DNA from: an uncultured Veillonella sp.
Lineage (GTDB): Bacteria; Bacillota; Negativicutes; Veillonellales; Veillonellaceae
Direction of reading: 5' to 3'
NCBI GenBank assembly: GCA_900549845.1
Contig: URPT01000078.1
Coordinates: 1-7,741 of the forward strand
Length of the DNA: 7,741 nt
Under the pieces are notes generated by a model. That model did no database searches, had not been told where the DNA came from, and was given only the letters and a program-made list of their open reading frames with translations. The position numbers and the translations under genes are program-made. Below, one piece after another: positions 4,759 to 7,741 of this stretch (within the stretch, counting starts at the first letter, position 1; every line of letters begins with the position of its first letter).

Positions 4759-5988
4759 GTGGCCTTAATCGTTAAAAAATTTGGTGGTAGTTCCGTAGCT
4801 ACACCAGAAAAAATATTTAATATTGTTGATCGCGTCCTTCGTGAGAAGAAAGAAGACGATAAAGTCGTTATCGTTGTATCCGCTATGGGTGATACAACAG
4901 ATGACTTGGTAGCATTAGCTAAAGAGGTAACATCTAAGCCTTATGGTCGTGAAATGGATCGCTTGTTATCTACAGGTGAGCAAGTAACGATTGCATTGAT
5001 GGCGATGGCGTTCAACGAACGTGGTCATAAAGCGATGTCCTTAACAGGTGACCAAGCAGGTATTACAAGTAGTGATACATTTAATAAAGGCCGTATTTTG
5101 GGCGTTGATCCAAATCGCGTGTTTGAAGCTTTGGATGAAGGCAATATCGTAGTGGTTGCAGGTTTCCAAGGTATTACTGAATATGGTGACATGGTTACTT
5201 TAGGTCGTGGTGGCTCCGATACAACTGCTGTTGCATTGGCAGGTGCTATGAAAGCTGATGTTTGTGAAATCTTCACAGACGTTGAAGGTGTTTACTCTAC
5301 AGACCCTCGCGTTGCAAAAGAGGCTTTCAAATTAGAAGAAGTAACATATGGCGAAATGCTTGAGATGGCACGTCTTGGTGCAGGTGTAATGCAACCTCGC
5401 GCCGTAGAAATGGGTTTCCGTTATGGTGTACCTATTCACGTACGTTCAACATTTAGTGACAAGACAGGTACTATTATTCGGGAGGATTATACTGTGGAAG
5501 CAAATAAACACGTAATTACTGGCGTAGCTGACGATACTAATACAGCAAAAGTAGCCCTTGTAGGCGTTGAAAATAAACCAGGAGTGGCAGCAACTGTATT
5601 TAAAGCATTGGCTGCAAAAAATGTGGACGTTGATATGATTGTTCAATCTATCCGTGCCGTAGGTGAACCTAAAACTGACCTTATCTTCACAGTAGCTATG
5701 GATGATGTTGTACTAGCTCGTGAAGTATTAGCAGAATTACAAAAAACTGTTGATATCGAAGCTGTAAATATCGACGAAAAAATGGCAAAGGTTTCTATCA
5801 TTGGTGCAGGTATGTTAGGTCAACCAGGCGTAGCTGCTCAAATGTTTGATATCTTGAGCCAAGAAGGCATCAATATTGAAATCATTTCTACTTCTGAAAT
5901 TAGTATTTCCTGTCTCGTTGCTGAAAATCGCGTTAAAGATGCTGTTCGTGTAATTCACAACGGCTTATTGTTAGACCAAAGAGGTTAA
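4759..5988 (+). CDS. lysC: Aspartate kinase (LysC type, kinase domain plus two ACT domains)
   Basis: This 409-residue enzyme phosphorylates aspartate with ATP, the first step towards lysine, diaminopimelate, threonine and methionine. The kinase domain (about 1-240) has VKKFGGSSV (5-13), VVSAMGDTTDD (39-49), STGEQ (71-75), LGRGGSDTTA (148-157) and TDVEGVYSTDPR (173-184). Two ACT domains follow, about 265-330 (VGVENKPGVAATVF) and 345-409 (GQPGVAAQMFDIL, ISTSEISISCLV), which in this family bind lysine and/or threonine for feedback control. There is no homoserine dehydrogenase domain, and the length matches B. subtilis LysC (408). The start is GTG at 4759, supported by GAGGG (4748-4752) 6 nt upstream and by homology from MALIVKKFGG. 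An internal GTG start for a beta subunit is likely at codon 246. The next gene begins 7 nt after the stop. Confidence 0.96.
   Translation: MALIVKKFGGSSVATPEKIFNIVDRVLREKKEDDKVVIVVSAMGDTTDDLVALAKEVTSKPYGREMDRLLSTGEQVTIALMAMAFNERGHKAMSLTGDQAGITSSDTFNKGRILGVDPNRVFEALDEGNIVVVAGFQGITEYGDMVTLGRGGSDTTAVALAGAMKADVCEIFTDVEGVYSTDPRVAKEAFKLEEVTYGEMLEMARLGAGVMQPRAVEMGFRYGVPIHVRSTFSDKTGTIIREDYTVEANKHVITGVADDTNTAKVALVGVENKPGVAATVFKALAAKNVDVDMIVQSIRAVGEPKTDLIFTVAMDDVVLAREVLAELQKTVDIEAVNIDEKMAKVSIIGAGMLGQPGVAAQMFDILSQEGINIEIISTSEISISCLVAENRVKDAVRVIHNGLLLDQRG
5480..5988 (+). promoter_or_regulatory. Internal Shine-Dalgarno and in-frame GTG that could start an aspartate kinase beta subunit
   Basis: GGGAGG (5480-5485) lies 8 nt before GTG (5494-5496), which is in the lysC frame at codon 246. 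Initiation there would give a 164-residue protein ending at 5988, beginning VEANKHVITGV and holding both ACT domains without the kinase domain. B. subtilis aspartokinase II and corynebacterial aspartokinase are known to make such an in-frame beta subunit from a start at nearly the same position and to assemble as alpha2beta2. The ribosome site here is better than the one before the full-length start. Whether it is used is inferred, not shown. Confidence 0.7.
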
Positions 5989-5995
5989 TCTATTT

Positions 5996-6313
5996 ATGGA
6001 TAGTCTACGTAGTTTTATGGATGAAATGCTTAATGACCAAGGTCGTAAGGAAGGTTTCATTAGCGATCTACTAGGAAATCTTAAAAATCAGCCTATTCCA
6101 ACATTGGAGCAAGCTCAAACTGGTTATACTACAGTAAGTAATTTACATGGTATTTTCTATGATTATGATAAGGCCGAAGTTACTATTTCTTATAAGGTGG
6201 TACCTGATATGTACCCACCTTATACATTGAGCTTTGTACAATTCCAAGCAGTGCTAGAAGGCTTATTAACCTTGCGCCGTAATCAAAAGTGGCAAATGCA
6301 ACATAATAAATAA
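5996..6313 (+). CDS. Unrecognised 105-residue protein, translationally linked to lysC
   Basis: I do not recognise this protein. It starts with an acidic, probably helical stretch (MDSLRSFMDEMLNDQGRKEG), followed by ISDLLGNLKNQPIPTLEQAQTG (22-43), a middle with alternating hydrophobic residues (YDKAEVTISYKVV, about 57-69) suggesting beta strands, an aromatic- and proline-rich turn (DMYPPYTLSF, 71-80), and a helical end rich in Leu, Arg and Gln (AVLEGLLTLRRNQKW). There is no signal peptide, membrane segment or cysteine, so it is probably a small soluble cytoplasmic protein. The start ATG lies 7 nt after the lysC stop, with GAGG (5981-5984) overlapping the end of lysC, so it is probably translated from the same mRNA. 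Codon use matches its neighbours. A terminator follows 4 nt after the stop, making it the last gene of the unit. A role linked to aspartate kinase is only suggested by position. Confidence 0.82.
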   Translation: MDSLRSFMDEMLNDQGRKEGFISDLLGNLKNQPIPTLEQAQTGYTTVSNLHGIFYDYDKAEVTISYKVVPDMYPPYTLSFVQFQAVLEGLLTLRRNQKWQMQHNK

Positions 6314-6317
6314 AATG

Positions 6318-6348
6318 AACCCCATGGGCTGTATGCCTGTGGGGTTTT
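6318..6348 (+). terminator. Rho-independent terminator of the lysC unit
   Basis: AACCCCATGGGC (6318-6329) pairs with GCCTGTGGGGTT (6335-6346) around a TGTAT loop, giving a 12-bp stem with two G-U wobbles, followed by TTTT (6345-6348). It starts just after the stop of the 105-residue gene and separates lysC from the protease gene. Confidence 0.9.
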
Positions 6349-6394
6349 GTATTTCGATAATTATTCTTAACATCTATATATAGGGTCGTCGATA

Positions 6395-6403
6395 TGTTAT
6401 AAT
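6395..6403 (+). promoter_or_regulatory. Extended -10 promoter of the M16C protease gene
   Basis: TGTTATAAT (6395-6403) is a perfect extended -10 element (TGnTATAAT). The position 17 bp upstream (6375-6380, TATATA) is a poor -35, as is common for extended -10 promoters. Expected start is near 6410, giving a leader of about 43 nt to the ATG at 6453. Confidence 0.6.
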
Positions 6404-6452
6404 AAATTGTTAGCATGAAATTAGTTATATTTATATAGAAAGAAGGGACAGC

Positions 6453-7741
6453 ATGGAAATAAATAAGATTTATTCTGGCTTTCGCCTTGACCGCATTGAG
6501 CGCATTGATGAGATCAATGGTACCGCTTATGAAATGAAGCACGAAAAGTCTGGTGCTCGTTTAATTTATATCGATTCACCAGATTCTAATAAAGTATTCA
6601 ATATTGCTTTTAGAACAACACCTCATAATAGTACAGGTGTAGCACATATTATGGAGCACTCCGTTCTATGTGGTTCTCGCAAATTCCCATTAAAAGAGCC
6701 ATTTGTTGAACTTGTAAAAGGTTCTTTAAACACGTTCCTAAACGCTATGACATATCCGGATAAAACGATGTATCCTGTAGCGAGTAAGAACGATAAAGAC
6801 TTCCATAATTTGATGGACGTATATCTTGATGCTGTATTCTACCCACGTGTTCGTGAAGATGCAGAAATCGTAATGCAAGAGGGTTGGCATTATGAGCTCG
6901 AAAATGCAGACGATGAACTTACCTACAAAGGTGTTGTGTTCAATGAGATGAAGGGTGTTTACTCATCTCCTGACTCTGTATTAGAACGCCAAATGATGCG
7001 TGAGCTTTTCCCAGATACTACTTATGGCGTTGACTCTGGTGGGGATCCGGATTATATTACAGATTTAACATATGAAGAATTCCAAGAGTTCTACAGTGTC
7101 CACTATCATCCATCTAATAGCTATATCTTCTTGTATGGTGATATGAATATTGAAGAGCAATTAGCATTCTTGAATGATGAGTATTTAAGCCATTTTGATG
7201 CTATTGAGATTCATACTGAGGTAGCTCTACAAGCTCCATTTACAGAAGGTAAAGTGGTGAGCTATCCATATAGTGTAGGTTCTGAAGAACCAACAGATAA
7301 TCGCACATTGCATTCCTTTGCTTATGTATTACCTGATGTAACGCCTGAACATAGCTTGGCTTTTGAAGTGTTGACACATGCTTTGTTGACATCTCCAGCG
7401 GCGCCTCTTAAACAGGCTTTGGTAAAAGCTGGTATCGGCTCTGACGTAAGCGGCTATTATTTAGATAGCATTCGTCAACCTATGTGGACTGTACAAGCTA
7501 CAGGTTCTAATTTAGATAAACAAGCTGACTTGCAACGCATTGTAGAATCTACATTACAAGATCTTTGTGACAAAGGTTTAGATAAAGAATTATTAGAAGC
7601 TTCTTTGAACAGCATTGAGTTTGCTCTTCGTGAAAGCGACTTTGGCGGTCGACCAATTGGTCTTGCTTATGTGATTCGCATGATGGACAATTGGTTATAT
7701 GGTCATGACCCGTTAGAACTATTACATTATGAAGAGGCTTT
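6453..7741 (+). CDS. M16C family zinc metalloprotease (PreP/insulinase-like), N-terminal part
   Basis: The frame is open from ATG 6453 to the right edge, giving 429 codons of a protein whose family usually has about 970 residues, so less than half is seen. It has the inverted zinc motif HIMEH (His65, Glu68, His69) and the third ligand Glu165 in VVFNEMKGVYSS. The stretches EHSVLCGSRKFPLKEPF (from 68), KGSLNTFLNAMTYPDKTMYPVAS and SDFGGRPIGLAYVIRMMDNW are typical of the PreP/M16C group, which degrades peptides in a closed chamber made of two halves. The second half, with the substrate-closing domain, is outside the window. No signal peptide is seen, so it is probably cytoplasmic. The ATG is supported by AAGGG at 6443-6447, 5 nt upstream. 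It is separated from lysC by a terminator and has its own promoter. Confidence 0.94.
   Translation, partial: MEINKIYSGFRLDRIERIDEINGTAYEMKHEKSGARLIYIDSPDSNKVFNIAFRTTPHNSTGVAHIMEHSVLCGSRKFPLKEPFVELVKGSLNTFLNAMTYPDKTMYPVASKNDKDFHNLMDVYLDAVFYPRVREDAEIVMQEGWHYELENADDELTYKGVVFNEMKGVYSSPDSVLERQMMRELFPDTTYGVDSGGDPDYITDLTYEEFQEFYSVHYHPSNSYIFLYGDMNIEEQLAFLNDEYLSHFDAIEIHTEVALQAPFTEGKVVSYPYSVGSEEPTDNRTLHSFAYVLPDVTPEHSLAFEVLTHALLTSPAAPLKQALVKAGIGSDVSGYYLDSIRQPMWTVQATGSNLDKQADLQRIVESTLQDLCDKGLDKELLEASLNSIEFALRESDFGGRPIGLAYVIRMMDNWLYGHDPLELLHYEEA

Noticed and set aside
6183..6542. 119-codon open frame on the minus strand across the lysC terminator
   Set aside because: It covers the end of one gene, a terminator, a promoter and the start of the protease gene, with no start signals of its own.
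1..7741. Mobile elements, CRISPR arrays, tRNA or rRNA genes, anti-phage genes
   Set aside because: I saw no transposase, terminal inverted repeats, repeat-spacer pattern or tRNA-like cloverleaf. All substantial genes are ordinary metabolic or housekeeping ones.

Overview
The window looks like chromosomal DNA from a low-GC anaerobe of the Negativicutes, most likely Veillonella or a close relative. This is a judgement from protein flavour and gene content: an anaerobic, cobalt-early B12 pathway, a stand-alone superoxide reductase, AT-rich codon use and strong AGGAGG ribosome binding sites. I could not confirm it by database search. All genes read on the + strand, and I see no mobile element, tRNA, rRNA or CRISPR array.

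Region 1 (1-3999) is a cobalamin (B12) block. It starts with the last 62 codons of a CbiK-type cobalt chelatase (1-189), then a 22-bp hairpin that looks like a terminator, then a complete second CbiK-type chelatase (397-1251). A near-consensus promoter (1257-1285) follows. It appears to drive cbiL (1338-2045), cbiA (2075-3454) and the corrinoid adenosyltransferase cobO (3457-3999), which are tightly packed and probably co-transcribed. Together the genes cover cobalt insertion into sirohydrochlorin, C20 methylation, a,c-diamide formation and adenosylation. The remaining ring-modifying enzymes are not in the window, and no cobalamin riboswitch is visible.

Region 2 (4000-4583) is a single-gene unit for a class II superoxide reductase (4148-4537). 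It has its own promoter, a leader with repeats, a strong Shine-Dalgarno site and a strong terminator. Its Phe, Asn and Tyr codons are all C-ending, unlike its neighbours, which points to high expression.

Region 3 (4584-6348) holds a lysC-type aspartate kinase (4759-5988, GTG start) followed after 7 nt by an unrecognised 105-residue protein (5996-6313) and a clear terminator. Within lysC, at the junction between the kinase and ACT domains, there is a GGGAGG site and an in-frame GTG. These could start a separate regulatory beta subunit, as known for Bacillus subtilis aspartokinase II.

Region 4 (6349-7741) has an extended -10 promoter and the first 429 codons of an M16C (PreP-like) zinc metalloprotease that runs off the right edge.

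I do not see a clearly novel multi-gene system. The points most worth following up are the internal lysC start, the tandem chelatase paralogs, the dyads around the cbiK and superoxide reductase promoters, and the unknown gene coupled to lysC.
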